Source: Lysinibacillus sp. FSL W8-0992 (GTDB lineage Bacteria > Bacillota > Bacilli > Bacillales_A > Planococcaceae). Taken from it: 64,000 nucleotides of DNA. The notes under the pieces are model-generated. The model ran no database searches and was not told the origin of the DNA. It saw only the letters and a program-made list of their open reading frames with translations. Shown here piece after piece: positions 25,690 to 35,567 of this stretch (positions are counted from its first letter, which is position 1; every line of letters begins with the position of its first letter). Location: positions 806,001 through 870,000 of the forward strand of contig NZ_JBBOZQ010000001.1 of the NCBI RefSeq assembly GCF_038008685.1, read 5' to 3'. A program made the position numbers and the translations under genes.

Positions 25690-27690
25690 TTATCGATCCC
25701 AGAATCGACCTTGGGCTATGCCTTCAATAAAGGATTCAATTGTAGAGTCTTTTAAATTGTAGACTCCCGATCCCTCAAGTTTTATCCTGCAAGAATTTAA
25801 TGCTTGAGGATCATTAAGGTCAAAGGCTAAAGGTTTATTATGTTTAAAGGTTGTTTCCATAAACTCTAGCACAGGTGTTTGAATAGGAGATTCACTACTG
25901 ATGACTAAAACAGCATCAAAAAGGCTTGGGTCTGTTGTGTCATAAGTGTCGGTTACTTTAAGGGAATCGTCGAATTGAGATACCTTTTCATCGACGATAC
26001 TATAATTTAAATGTTGTTTAGCCAAAGTCTGAACCCATTCTGTTAGAAGGGATTCCTGAGGCTTCCCATTCAATAAAATCGCGACATTTTTCGTATCTGG
26101 TTTAAAGATCGTATTAGCCATGCTGAGTGCAGGCGATTTTTTATCTGATTGTACTTCAAGATTTGTCTTAGGCAATGCCACTCCAATATTGTTGGCTACT
26201 TCTTGAGCTAATTGATGGTCTATATGATTTATAAGGTCGATTGCATTTGTTTTCACTGCATTCGATTTACATTTGCCAAGCTCGAAACTAAATGCATTTT
26301 TAATATGTTGTTTCTCAAAAGGAGCCATACTGTTATAGAAGAGCTTCGCTTGTGAATAAAAGTCTAAAAAGCTTTCGCTACGACCTCTAATCCTATTGCC
26401 ATCAATTTTTTCTTGATAATGTTCGTAGCCACCTTCTTCGGCAGAAACAGGAGCTGGTTGATTGTCATTTAAGCCGTTGCGATGATAGCTTGTTTGTCCT
26501 CGAAAAATTGCCATTTGGTGCATACCGTCACGTTGATTGTTTTGATAAGGGCAAACTGGTTGATTAATTGGAATCTGATGGAAGTTAGGCCCTCCTAATC
26601 GAGAAAGTTGTGTATCGGTATAAGAGAATAATCGTCCTTGTAAAAGAGGGTCATTTGAGAAATCGATACCAGGTACAACATGCCCAGGATGGAAAGCAAC
26701 TTGTTCTGTTTCAGAAAAGAAATTATCTACATTCCGATTTAGAGTCATTTTGCCGACTATTTTTACAGGAACTTCTTCCTCTGGCCATAATTTAGTTGGA
26801 TCTAATATATCAAAATCAAATGCATGCTCATCTTCTTCGGGAATTACTTGTAAACCCAGTTCCCATTCTGGAAAGTCGCCTTTTTCAATTGCTTCATACA
26901 AATCTAGTCGATGGAAATCAGGGTTTTTCCCTGCAATTTTTTGCGCCTCATCCCAAACTAATGAATGTACACCTAGAGTAGGCTTCCAGTGGAATTTCAC
27001 AAAATGGGCTTGTCCTTTAGCATTAATAAGTCGGAATGTATGGACGCCGAAACCCTCCATCATTCGTAAGCTACGAGGAATGGCACGATCACTCATATGC
27101 CACATAATCATATGAGCCGTTTCAGGATTTTGCCCGATGAAATCCCAAAAAGTATCATGAGCACTAGCACCTTGTGGTATTTCATTGTGTGGCTCTGGTT
27201 TAACTGCATGGACGAAATCAGGGAACTTAATGGCATCTTGAATAAAGAAAACAGGCATATTGTTGCCGACTAAATCATAATTACCTTCGTCTGTATAAAA
27301 TTTAGTGGAAAAGCCGCGCACATCCCTCACTGTGTCATTTGAGCCTCTAGATCCCTGCACTGTCGAAAAGCGTACAAAGACAGGTGTGATTTTAGAGGGA
27401 TTTGTAAGGAAATCTGCCTTCGTATAACCTTCTAACGATTCATAAACTTGAAAAATACCATGTGCGCCAACACCACGTGCGTGAACAATACGTTCAGGAA
27501 TACGTTCATGGTCGAAATGAGTCATTTTCTCACGGAAATGAAAGTCCTCCATAAGGGTAGGACCCCTTAAACCTGCTTTTAAAGAAAATTCATCCTCTGC
27601 CATTTTTAATCCTTGATTCGTCGTTAAGGCATGTTTTCCTTGGTTATCAATGATATGTTTCTTTAATTGTTCAGTTTTTTTATTTTCCAT
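25690..27690 (-). CDS. katE: Large-subunit monofunctional haem catalase
   Basis: 666 residues from the ATG that follows GAGGAGG; an earlier in-frame start 21 bp upstream overlaps that ribosome site. The catalase core shows the active-site His in IVHARGVGAHG, Asn in LVGNNMPVFF, and the proximal haem Tyr in RLFSYTDTQLSRLGGPNF. After about 500 residues a flavodoxin/DJ-1-like C-terminal domain follows (NVAILLNGKPQE...), diagnostic of the large-subunit clade (E. coli KatE, B. subtilis KatE). It breaks down hydrogen peroxide in the cytoplasm. No PerR box is obvious upstream. Confidence 0.93.
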   Translation of the reverse strand: MENKKTEQLKKHIIDNQGKHALTTNQGLKMAEDEFSLKAGLRGPTLMEDFHFREKMTHFDHERIPERIVHARGVGAHGIFQVYESLEGYTKADFLTNPSKITPVFVRFSTVQGSRGSNDTVRDVRGFSTKFYTDEGNYDLVGNNMPVFFIQDAIKFPDFVHAVKPEPHNEIPQGASAHDTFWDFIGQNPETAHMIMWHMSDRAIPRSLRMMEGFGVHTFRLINAKGQAHFVKFHWKPTLGVHSLVWDEAQKIAGKNPDFHRLDLYEAIEKGDFPEWELGLQVIPEEDEHAFDFDILDPTKLWPEEEVPVKIVGKMTLNRNVDNFFSETEQVAFHPGHVVPGIDFSNDPLLQGRLFSYTDTQLSRLGGPNFHQIPINQPVCPYQNNQRDGMHQMAIFRGQTSYHRNGLNDNQPAPVSAEEGGYEHYQEKIDGNRIRGRSESFLDFYSQAKLFYNSMAPFEKQHIKNAFSFELGKCKSNAVKTNAIDLINHIDHQLAQEVANNIGVALPKTNLEVQSDKKSPALSMANTIFKPDTKNVAILLNGKPQESLLTEWVQTLAKQHLNYSIVDEKVSQFDDSLKVTDTYDTTDPSLFDAVLVISSESPIQTPVLEFMETTFKHNKPLAFDLNDPQALNSCRIKLEGSGVYNLKDSTIESFIEGIAQGRFWDR

Positions 27691-27809
27691 TTGAATCCTC
27701 CTCAAAGTCATCTTACTTTAATGATTCCCTTTTAATTGGAATAAAAACATGTGGTGTTATGCCAAAGAAGCTAAATGAGGGGGAAATGGGAGATATACAG
27801 CACGCTCAT

Positions 27810-27849
27810 AAAAAAAAAGCCCAATTTTCTTTAATAGAAAATCGGACTT
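27810..27849 (-). terminator. Terminator of the SDR gene
   Basis: AAGCCCAATTTTCT pairs with AGAAAATCGGACTT (one mismatch) at 27817-27849. On the minus strand a run of Ts follows (27810-27818). Confidence 0.8.
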
Positions 27850-27863
27850 CTTATTTTCAAGTA

Positions 27864-28598
27864 TTATTGTGCAGTTAAGCCGCCATCGATAATGAATTCA
27901 GAACCTGTTGAGTAGCTAGAATCATCAGAAGCTAGGAATAATACCATGTTTGATACTTCTTCTGGTTGAGCTACACGTTTTAATGGAATATGTTTAGAGA
28001 ATTCTTCTACTGCTGCTTTTGTATCTGCTTGTACAACCATTGGTGTTGCAATAACGCCTGGGTGTACAGAGTTTACGCGAATACCCATTGGTGCTAGATT
28101 AATTGCCGCTGCCTTAGTCATACCACGAACAGCGAATTTTGTATCTGTATAACCAATAGCGCCAGCAACTAAGCCGTTCATTGAAGAAATGTTGACGATT
28201 GAACCGCCACCAGTTTTCGCCATTGAACCTGCTACAGTTTTCATACCTAAAAATACAGACACTTGGTTAATGTCTACAATGCGTCGGTATTCTTCTAATG
28301 TCACTTCTAGCATATTTTTCGCCATAGTAATACCAGCATTGTTTACTAATACGTTTACTGGACCGAAAGTTTCTTCTGCTTTCGCGATAACTGTAGCCCA
28401 ATCTTCTTCAGAAGTAACGTTTTGTTTAACGAAAATAGCATTTTCACCTAATTCAGCTGCGAATGCATTTCCTTTTTCCTCATTTAAATCTGTTAAAATA
28501 ACTTTTGCTCCGTTTTCTACGAATAATTTTGCGTGTGCAGCACCCATACCTTGTGCAGCACCTGTAATGATTGCTACTTTACCTGCTAAACGACTCAT
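27864..28598 (-). CDS. Short-chain dehydrogenase under TetR control
   Basis: 244 residues, classical SDR: TGAAQGMG (12-19), NNAG (about 86-89), Ser in NISSMNG and YTDTK as the catalytic Tyr/Lys. LTDLN after beta-2 suggests NAD(H). The sequence is closest in feel to 3-alpha/20-beta-hydroxysteroid and cyclohexanol-type dehydrogenases; the substrate is not known. AGGGGG precedes ATG. A promoter and palindromic operator lie just upstream, and a TetR gene follows on the same strand beyond them. Confidence 0.92.
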   Translation of the reverse strand: MSRLAGKVAIITGAAQGMGAAHAKLFVENGAKVILTDLNEEKGNAFAAELGENAIFVKQNVTSEEDWATVIAKAEETFGPVNVLVNNAGITMAKNMLEVTLEEYRRIVDINQVSVFLGMKTVAGSMAKTGGGSIVNISSMNGLVAGAIGYTDTKFAVRGMTKAAAINLAPMGIRVNSVHPGVIATPMVVQADTKAAVEEFSKHIPLKRVAQPEEVSNMVLFLASDDSSYSTGSEFIIDGGLTAQ

Positions 28599-28625
28599 TT
28601 AGAAAGCCCCCTAAAAATTAAAATT

Positions 28626-28641
28626 TGATAGTTAACTATCA
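28626..28641. promoter_or_regulatory. 16-bp perfect palindrome, probable TetR operator
   Basis: TGATAGTTAACTATCA lies between the promoter and the ribosome site of the SDR gene. A second GTTAAC-containing half site (TAGTTAAC, 28655-28662) overlaps the -10 box. The TetR protein encoded next to it is the natural candidate to bind here. Confidence 0.65.
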
Positions 28642-28655
28642 CTTTTCTACTTCCT

Positions 28656-28684
28656 AGTTAACAACTTTCACGATCGAATGTCAA
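28656..28684 (-). promoter_or_regulatory. Promoter of the SDR gene
   Basis: On the minus strand TTGACA (28679-28684) and TTAACT (28656-28661) are exactly 17 bp apart. The -35 is consensus, the -10 weak. Confidence 0.55.
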
Positions 28685-28701
28685 TTCAAAACGTTCGTCA
28701 T

Positions 28702-29334
28702 TTATTGTGGTCGAATAAAAGATAAAAATACATCTTTCATCAACTCCAGTTGCTTGTCCGTAGATAACAACTCGGAGAGGTTTGGATCGTGGGTTGTTAG
28801 GCTTGATTTAAATGTAAATAAACTAAAATTTTGCACCATCGTCATAATAAATAAATCTAAATCAATATCATGTCTTAATGAGCTGTCTTGTTTTCCCTGG
28901 TCAGCCAATGTGAATAAAATACTTGCCAATTTGTTTCGTGCAAAAAAATACTCTGCATATTGCTCAGACGATTCTGTAGCAATTTTTTCATGTAAATCAA
29001 AGGACTCGAAAAACTTTGCGAGCCGTAGCTTAGGGTCCTTTGTTCCACTTATATAATAATCCAAAATTTGTTTGATTTTTTCATACGCAGGTATTGTCTG
29101 CTCAACAATTTGTCCTATATGCGTCGCCATATCATTAGTAATAGTATTTGAGGCTGCAATCACTAAATACTCTTTTTTAGGGAAATAACGAAAAATTGTC
29201 GCAATCCCAACACCAGAAGCGTCTGCGACATCTTGCATTTGTATGTTTTGAACGCCATGTTCCAAAAATAAATCCTTTGCAATTTGGATAATATTTTGAC
29301 GGCGTTGTTGTTTTTGTTGTTCTCGTTTACTCAT
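28702..29334 (-). CDS. TetR-family repressor
   Basis: 210 residues from the ATG that follows TTGGAG. The N-terminal helix-turn-helix is clear: RRQNIIQIAKDLFLEHG and MQDVADASGVGIATIFRYFPKKEYL. The C-terminal ligand pocket is not diagnostic. It reads toward the SDR gene across the palindromic operator and probably represses the SDR and possibly itself. Confidence 0.92.
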   Translation of the reverse strand: MSKREQQKQQRRQNIIQIAKDLFLEHGVQNIQMQDVADASGVGIATIFRYFPKKEYLVIAASNTITNDMATHIGQIVEQTIPAYEKIKQILDYYISGTKDPKLRLAKFFESFDLHEKIATESSEQYAEYFFARNKLASILFTLADQGKQDSSLRHDIDLDLFIMTMVQNFSLFTFKSSLTTHDPNLSELLSTDKQLELMKDVFLSFIRPQ

Positions 29335-29427
29335 TTTCGTCACTCCAACTGTTCTTCATATATTAATTGTAGCATGCGTAACACATACCAACTTGTATTC
29401 ATAATTATTGCTATTTTTGTATATTTA

Positions 29428-29967
29428 TTAAGATTTATACATAAGATGAATTTGTTCTGCTATGTAATCAGAACTTAAATGTAGACCATTTTTTAACCAC
29501 CACATTATAACGCCAACTATCGAAGCTGTTTTGATTTGAGAATCGACATAGACTTTTTTAGTTGTTTTTGTATTTTTATTTCTGCGAATTTCGATTAACT
29601 TTTTTAATAATTGGAATAAATGATTTTCAAATTGTTCCAGTTGAAAAAGAATGAGTAGATGATGTCTTTGTGTATAAAGATAATCTAGTAATTGAATCAA
29701 TTGTTTTTTTTCGTCAATGTCCTGAACTTGAATAAGTGCTTCAATTTTTTCAGTTAGTTCCTGTAAAATTTCCTGTGTTAATTGTGTAATTAGGCCATCG
29801 ATATCTTGATAATGTAAATAAAATGTTGTTCGATTTAACAATGCCTTTTGTGTCACCTTTTGCACAGATAATTGATTAATGGATAGTCCATCATTTAAGA
29901 GGGTTAAGGCAGCACTTTTAAGCATTTCCTGTGTTCTTATGGCACGTGGATCCTCTTTTTTAGTCAT
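29428..29967 (-). CDS. TetR-family regulator of the DHA2 efflux gene
   Basis: 179 residues from the second ATG, which is correctly spaced from AGGA; the first ATG is only one base from it. The helix-turn-helix is an atypical TetR one (AIRTQEMLKSAALTLLNDG, LNRTTFYLHYQDIDGLI), with a C-terminal domain of the DhaS/YfiR-like type. It is divergent from the DHA2 pump at 30136 and probably controls it. Confidence 0.88.
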   Translation of the reverse strand: MTKKEDPRAIRTQEMLKSAALTLLNDGLSINQLSVQKVTQKALLNRTTFYLHYQDIDGLITQLTQEILQELTEKIEALIQVQDIDEKKQLIQLLDYLYTQRHHLLILFQLEQFENHLFQLLKKLIEIRRNKNTKTTKKVYVDSQIKTASIVGVIMWWLKNGLHLSSDYIAEQIHLMYKS

Positions 29968-30019
29968 TTTTCTCATTCCTGTCTATCATAGTAGATTTTA
30001 TATACAGTTTGTTTCAAAT

Positions 30020-30035
30020 TGTCTAATAGTCGACA
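30020..30035. promoter_or_regulatory. Candidate operator between TetR and efflux genes
   Basis: TGTCTAATAGTCGACA, an imperfect palindrome (TGTC-N8-GACA), sits in the 168-bp divergent spacer. A related TGTCTAT occurs near 29979. The assignment rests on position only. Confidence 0.35.
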
Positions 30036-30135
30036 GTGAATCCTATATTGTTCATGGTCAACTTAGCAAATTTCTTGTTAAGATATTTTTTAGACAATGT
30101 GTCGATAAAATTATGATAGCGTTAGGAGTTCTATT

Positions 30136-31530
30136 ATGCAAAATGAAATATCTGCTCGAACGAAAAAGCTTTTGCTTTTTGTAATGATTGCAGGTTGCTT
30201 CTTTTCTACATTAAATCAAACATTACTAAATGTGGCACTTAGCGATTTAATGGTTATTTTTGATGTAACCCCTACAACCATTCAGTGGTTAGCGACAGGC
30301 TTTATGTTAGTGAATGGCGTGCTAGTCCCAATCACTGCCTTTTTAATGAAACGATATTCAACTCGCCAGTTGTTTATCAGTTCTATGCTTTTTTTATTAG
30401 TAGGTTCTATTGTTGCAGCAAGTGCAATGAACTTCGGAATGTTACTGACAGGACGTATGATCCAGGCAGTTGGGGCAGGAATCATTATTCCATTAATGAT
30501 GACAGTCATTGTTTTTTTGTATCCAATGGAAGAGCGTGGAGCTGTTATGGGGAAAGTTGGATTCGCCATTATATTCGCTCCAGCAATTGCACCAACTGTT
30601 TCAGGCTTTTTTGTTGAATATTTGTCTTGGAGATGGCTATTTATTGGTTTAATTCCATTTGTTTTGCTAATTATTTTGTTTGCCTATAAATATTTATTTA
30701 ATGTTGTTGAGGGGACAAAAGTAAAATTAGATGGATTAAGTGTTGGCTATTCAACAATCGGGTTTGGATTTTTACTTTTTGGGTTCAGTATTGCAGGAAG
30801 TAGAGGTTGGGCTGATTGGCTAGTTATTACATCCCTGCTTTTAGGGATCATTGTGACGTTTTTATTTTGTCAGCGTCAAATGTCTTCAGCTGAACCATTA
30901 TTAAATTTGACGGTATTTAAATATAAAATGTTTTCAATGACAACGCTTGTTAATATAGCCATTACCATATTAATGTATGCGGATTTAATTTTACTACCAA
31001 TTTATTTACAAGATGGTCGTGGTTTTACTGCTTTTGAAGCAGGTCTTTTATTGTTACCAGGGGCATTAATAAATGCATGTTTATCTCCGGTAACTGGGAA
31101 AATGTATGACAAATATGGTGCAAAGCCATTATTTATAGTGGGCATGAGTTTAATCGTTTTGTCGATGTGGGCAGTGATTGATTTATCTGCCTCTACTTCA
31201 TATATGTATTTACTTGTCCGCACAATTATATTACGAATTGGGCTAGCTTTTATTACAATGCCTTTAAATACAGCTGCCTTAAATGCACTTCCAAAAGAAT
31301 TAGCTTCACATGGCTCAGCCGTTAATAATACGATTCGTCAATTAGCAGGAGCAATTGGCACAGCAGTTATTGTGACTATTTATACAATACAATTAACAAA
31401 GGTTTCAATTGGTACAAGTGAAGGTTATGCTACCGCAGCTAATACGACTTATTGCACAATGCTTATCGTAGCCATTATTGCATTTATTGTTGTTTGGTTT
31501 GTGCCAAAAACTAAAAAAGTGAGTAACTAA
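30136..31530 (+). CDS. DHA2-family MFS drug efflux transporter
   Basis: 464 residues, about 14 helices as in the DHA2 family. Motif TLNQTLLNVALSDLM in helix 1, then TTIQWLATGFMLVNGV, GRMIQAVGAGIIIPLMM, and the antiporter motif C-like GFAIIFAPAIAPTVSGFF. It is probably a proton/drug antiporter. AGGAG precedes ATG. Divergent TetR regulator upstream. Confidence 0.92.
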   Translation: MQNEISARTKKLLLFVMIAGCFFSTLNQTLLNVALSDLMVIFDVTPTTIQWLATGFMLVNGVLVPITAFLMKRYSTRQLFISSMLFLLVGSIVAASAMNFGMLLTGRMIQAVGAGIIIPLMMTVIVFLYPMEERGAVMGKVGFAIIFAPAIAPTVSGFFVEYLSWRWLFIGLIPFVLLIILFAYKYLFNVVEGTKVKLDGLSVGYSTIGFGFLLFGFSIAGSRGWADWLVITSLLLGIIVTFLFCQRQMSSAEPLLNLTVFKYKMFSMTTLVNIAITILMYADLILLPIYLQDGRGFTAFEAGLLLLPGALINACLSPVTGKMYDKYGAKPLFIVGMSLIVLSMWAVIDLSASTSYMYLLVRTIILRIGLAFITMPLNTAALNALPKELASHGSAVNNTIRQLAGAIGTAVIVTIYTIQLTKVSIGTSEGYATAANTTYCTMLIVAIIAFIVVWFVPKTKKVSN

Positions 31531-31564
31531 ACATCGATTGCTTGCAGTGATCGATACAATAAAG

Positions 31565-31600
31565 AAAAGCACCGTTCTAGATTATAGATCGGTGCTTTTT
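31565..31600 (+). terminator. Terminator after the efflux gene
   Basis: AAAAGCACCG (31565-31574) pairs with CGGTGCTTTT (31590-31599), with further pairing inside, followed by T. Confidence 0.85.
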
Positions 31601-31835
31601 GCAAATAAAAAAACACTCCTAAATACAGATTTCGAAGTGTTGTTACGCTATTTTAAATGTTTATTTATATAGAAATAGATATCATGGTTAATCCATTGAT
31701 AAAAACATGAACATGTGTTAAATTTATATAGATAGGCACTTTATTATTAAAAGGATATATTATCCCTATCTTAATTATAAAGCATTGTTTTTTATAAGTC
31801 AACCCCTATACTTACATTTTTAAGGAGTGAATGCG
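31601..31835. other. Spacer before helD
   Basis: A weak AACACT/AGTGTT dyad near 31612-31640 and a GGATA-TAT-TATCC dyad near 31754-31766 are present. I find no gene. The ribosome site AAGGAG at 31822-31827 belongs to helD. Confidence 0.45.
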
Positions 31836-34172
31836 ATGAAATCGGAGTTTCAGCAGGAGCAAAAACGATTAGACAATGTAATGGAGACTATTTCAGAGCA
31901 ACTGAATAGGTTGGAGAAAGAAACTTTACAGCGTAAGAACGAAGTTGTAAATATTCGCAAGCATTTTTGGGATGAAATAAAGGTCAATATGGATACTTTC
32001 GACGATTATCTTGAGACGATTATCGGCTTAAGACAAGAAACGCAAGCACTATCCGTTAGCCAAAGCACCCACAAACATGCGTCTAAAAGATTGTCTACGT
32101 TACGCCGTATGCAGAAGGTTCCTTATTTTGGCCGAATTGATTTCTTAGAGGAAGGTATGTCAGCTCAGGAACAGGTCTATATAGGTATCTCTTCTCTTAT
32201 GGATAAGAGTGGGGAAGATTTCCTTATCTATGACTGGCGATCTCCTATCTCAAGTGTTTACTACGATTACTCGCCTGGTCCAGCCCAGTACACGACACCT
32301 GAAGGCATTATCCAAGGGGAGTTGGAGAAAAAGTGGCAATATCTAATTCGCGATGGTGTTCTTCAATCAATGTTTGATACAAGTCTCACTATCGGAGATG
32401 AGATTTTACAGCAAGTTTTGGGGCAAGGTACAAATAAACATATGCATAGTATAGTTGCGACGATTCAACAGGAGCAAAACCGAATTATTCGTCATGATCA
32501 TGGGAGATTGCTTATAGTTCATGGTGCCGCAGGTAGTGGCAAGACATCAGCAGCTTTACAGCGAATAGCTTATTTGCTTTATAAATATCGGGATAGATTA
32601 AATGCGGATCAAATTATTTTATTTTCACCTAATGCAATGTTCAATAGCTATGTGTCCAACGTGCTACCTGAACTTGGTGAAGAAAATATGCAGCAAGTTA
32701 CATTTCAGGAGTACTTGCATCACCGATTGAGTAAGGAGTTTTATGTTGAAAATCCTTACGAGCAATTGGAATATGTTTTAACTGCAGCAAATAGCCCAGC
32801 ATATAAATCAAGAGTGGCGAGCATCCGATTCAAAGCATCTACTCGTTTTTTTGAAGTCATTAAAGCATACAGAAAGTCGCTGGAGTACTCCGGCATGATA
32901 TTTAAGGGCATTAACTTCAGAGGGCAGCCGATTATTAACGCGCAACAAATCGCTGAGCAATTTTATAGTAGCGACGCTTCACTTAAGTTCCATAATCGAT
33001 TGGAAAAGTTAAAGGAATGGATTCTGAAGGAAATAAAAGAAATAGAAAAAGTCGAATGGAAGAAGGAATGGGTACAAGAAGAAATTGAGCTGCTTAGCAA
33101 CGAGGAATACCATAAGGCACGTGTTTATTTAGCTAAAAGAAAGGGCTTTGCAAGAGAGACAGTAGCCGATTATGAGATGGAGCCTGCTAAACTTGCGCGA
33201 TTGATTGTATCCAAGAAATTGAAGACTTTGCGGAAACGAATTCGGGCGTTACAGTTTATCGACATTAAGGAAATTTACAAACAGTTGTTTATAGATCCTA
33301 TGCAAATTAAACAGTGGATTGAAGGAGAAACACCAGTGGAGTGGGAGGCTATTTGCCAAGCGACACTGGAAATGCTAGACGAAGATAAACTTTTTTACGA
33401 AGACGCTACTCCGTTTTTATTTATTAAAGAGTTAATTCAAGGTTTTCAAACAAATAGCTCGATTAAGCACGTACTCGTTGACGAGGCACAAGACTATTCG
33501 CCATTCCAATTCGAGTTTTTAAAGCGATTGTTTCCTTTTGCGAAAATGACAGTATTAGGTGATTTTAATCAGGCAATTTTCGCGCATGCAAGTGAAATGA
33601 TTGATTTTAATATTCTTAGTAACTTATATGGACCAGATGAAACAGAAGTTATCAATATGACTCGTAGCTATCGCTCTACAAAACAGATTGTCGAATTTAC
33701 CCGCAAACTAGTACCTAATGGCGAACGGATTATCCCGTTTGACCGCGATGGGGAGCTACCTGCGCTGACACAATTAGCTGATCACACAGCTTTGCACCAC
33801 TGTATTACGACTAAAATCGAAGCTTTGCGAAGTGATGGCTATAACAGTATCGCCATCATATGTAAATCTGCGGAGGAGAGCAAGCGTGCATTTGAAGCTT
33901 TGTCTACTATTGAGGGTATTAAGCTTATAAAAAATGGCTCACCCGAGTACGAGCAAGGGGTTGTCATCATACCTTCTTATTTATCCAAAGGAATTGAATT
34001 TGAAGCTGTCATTATCTATGATGCATCGGAGCAAATATATGGCGATGAGAGTTTACGCCGAGTTTTCTACACTGCCTGTACGAGAGCAATGCATAATTTA
34101 CAGCTTTACAGCGTAGGTGAACCAAGTCCACTTTTACGCACTGCCTTACAGGAAAATGAAATTAAAATTTAA
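31836..34172 (+). CDS. helD: RNA polymerase recycling motor ATPase HelD
   Basis: 778 residues, close to B. subtilis HelD (774). A coiled-coil N-terminus (QQEQKRLDNVMETISEQLNRLEKE) is followed by superfamily 1 helicase motifs: Walker A GAAGSGKTSAALQRIAYLLY near 230, Walker B VLVDEAQDYSPFQ near 550, motif TRSYRSTKQIVEFTR, and the C-terminal TACTRAMHNL. HelD removes stalled RNA polymerase from DNA and aids recycling; it is not a true helicase. A GTG nine bases upstream overlaps AAGGAG, so the following ATG was taken as start. Confidence 0.95.
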   Translation: MKSEFQQEQKRLDNVMETISEQLNRLEKETLQRKNEVVNIRKHFWDEIKVNMDTFDDYLETIIGLRQETQALSVSQSTHKHASKRLSTLRRMQKVPYFGRIDFLEEGMSAQEQVYIGISSLMDKSGEDFLIYDWRSPISSVYYDYSPGPAQYTTPEGIIQGELEKKWQYLIRDGVLQSMFDTSLTIGDEILQQVLGQGTNKHMHSIVATIQQEQNRIIRHDHGRLLIVHGAAGSGKTSAALQRIAYLLYKYRDRLNADQIILFSPNAMFNSYVSNVLPELGEENMQQVTFQEYLHHRLSKEFYVENPYEQLEYVLTAANSPAYKSRVASIRFKASTRFFEVIKAYRKSLEYSGMIFKGINFRGQPIINAQQIAEQFYSSDASLKFHNRLEKLKEWILKEIKEIEKVEWKKEWVQEEIELLSNEEYHKARVYLAKRKGFARETVADYEMEPAKLARLIVSKKLKTLRKRIRALQFIDIKEIYKQLFIDPMQIKQWIEGETPVEWEAICQATLEMLDEDKLFYEDATPFLFIKELIQGFQTNSSIKHVLVDEAQDYSPFQFEFLKRLFPFAKMTVLGDFNQAIFAHASEMIDFNILSNLYGPDETEVINMTRSYRSTKQIVEFTRKLVPNGERIIPFDRDGELPALTQLADHTALHHCITTKIEALRSDGYNSIAIICKSAEESKRAFEALSTIEGIKLIKNGSPEYEQGVVIIPSYLSKGIEFEAVIIYDASEQIYGDESLRRVFYTACTRAMHNLQLYSVGEPSPLLRTALQENEIKI

Positions 34173-34198
34173 ATGAGAGTAATGAACGAGAATAATGT

Positions 34199-34236
34199 GA
34201 AGAGCCGATTCTAGGTATTATTAGAATCGGCTCTTC
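34199..34236. terminator. Bidirectional terminator between helD and DUF4179 gene
   Basis: GAAGAGCCGATTCTA (34199-34213) pairs perfectly with 34222-34236, T-rich on the plus side. Confidence 0.88.
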
Positions 34237-34250
34237 TTTAGGATGACAAT

Positions 34251-35567
34251 TTATTTAAGTTCCACTTGGATACGTCCAACACCATTTAAATATTGGTCAT
34301 AACGTGCAATTTCAAGCTTCACAGGATTAACTGGGAGATTTTTAACATTCTCCATATCAAATTTTTGTGTAATTAATAAATAGTTGTCGTGCTCAGAAAA
34401 CGTTGCACTATTTGAATAGTAAGTTTCACCTTTAGCGTCAATTAAATGATTAAACATGCTTCTAAGTTCCTTTTTATTGGAGGATAATATTTTATATTGA
34501 ATTTCAAAGTTATCTTTTATTTCAAGCTCGGTATTAATATTCTTAGGCTGAGTCATAATTTCCTTTTTATCAAAATCAATTACTACCGATTCATCAGCTT
34601 TATCAATAGCCTCGATGTCTCGAAATTCAATCGTCATACTTTTTGGGATACGGAAGAAATTGCTCTCTAGCATGATACTAAATTGCTTATCTTCGTAATT
34701 ACCAAATCCAGAATAACCGTTTCGAATTTTGCCCCATTCCTCATGATGTTCATCATAGATGCGAATATCTCCAAAGTTTAATATTTTCTTTGAATTCGAT
34801 GAATCAATCGACATTTTCAACTCAGATCTAATTGGAGAAATAATAAGCTCATGAATGGTAAAGTCTTGCCCATCGACAGTTATTTGTTTATTAATAGCGT
34901 ATTTTTTTGATGCTTTAATATCATTTTTTAATGTAAATGGTATGTCAAAGACTATTTCTGGACGATCATGAAGCGATAATGTAATTTCAAAATCTTGTGA
35001 TGAATAGTTCATACCTTGGCTTGCGGCCACTTCAATTGTATTTTCAACTTCAAATGTTCCTTCTGGCTGTGCTGACCAACTACTCCCTACAGATGCATAG
35101 ATTTGTTCACCTTGCTGTTTGACCTCTGTAGAGATGCCAGTGAAATTCGCTAAGTCTTCGTCCGATTGAAGCTTATAGGAAATGATCATACCTGATTCAT
35201 CTGCCACAACACTTGTAATCGTAAGGGTTTTCCCATCAATCGTTTGACTTACATTAATAGGCTCGTAATATTCGTTGTTAATAATATCTTTAATGCCTTT
35301 ATCTAACGCAATCATTTCAACAAGTGGTTTTAATACTGGAATTTGTGCCATCGTATAAGCAAGAGCTGGCGATACCCTAATGGAACTAATAAGGGCAATC
35401 ATGATAATAGCAGCAGTAACCGTAAATTGTAAAAGGCGTTTATGGCGAGTTCTCTTTTTTAATTGCTTGTATGCCATGAACTGTTTATTTGACTGCAATG
35501 TTTCCATAGGCACTGATTCAAGTAATTCTATATATCTTTGTTGTTGGTCATTGTCCAACTGACTCAT
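34251..35567 (-). CDS. DUF4179 membrane protein, probable anti-sigma factor
   Basis: 438 residues. A cytoplasmic N-terminus of about 45 residues, one membrane helix at about 46-68 (LLQFTVTAAIIMIALISSI), then a large extracytoplasmic DUF4179 region and a DUF5643-like C-terminal part. It overlaps the ECF sigma gene by four bases (ATGA), so the two are translationally coupled. By analogy with other ECF pairs the N-terminus should hold the sigma factor inactive until an envelope signal is sensed. Confidence 0.88.
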   Translation of the reverse strand: MSQLDNDQQQRYIELLESVPMETLQSNKQFMAYKQLKKRTRHKRLLQFTVTAAIIMIALISSIRVSPALAYTMAQIPVLKPLVEMIALDKGIKDIINNEYYEPINVSQTIDGKTLTITSVVADESGMIISYKLQSDEDLANFTGISTEVKQQGEQIYASVGSSWSAQPEGTFEVENTIEVAASQGMNYSSQDFEITLSLHDRPEIVFDIPFTLKNDIKASKKYAINKQITVDGQDFTIHELIISPIRSELKMSIDSSNSKKILNFGDIRIYDEHHEEWGKIRNGYSGFGNYEDKQFSIMLESNFFRIPKSMTIEFRDIEAIDKADESVVIDFDKKEIMTQPKNINTELEIKDNFEIQYKILSSNKKELRSMFNHLIDAKGETYYSNSATFSEHDNYLLITQKFDMENVKNLPVNPVKLEIARYDQYLNGVGRIQVELK

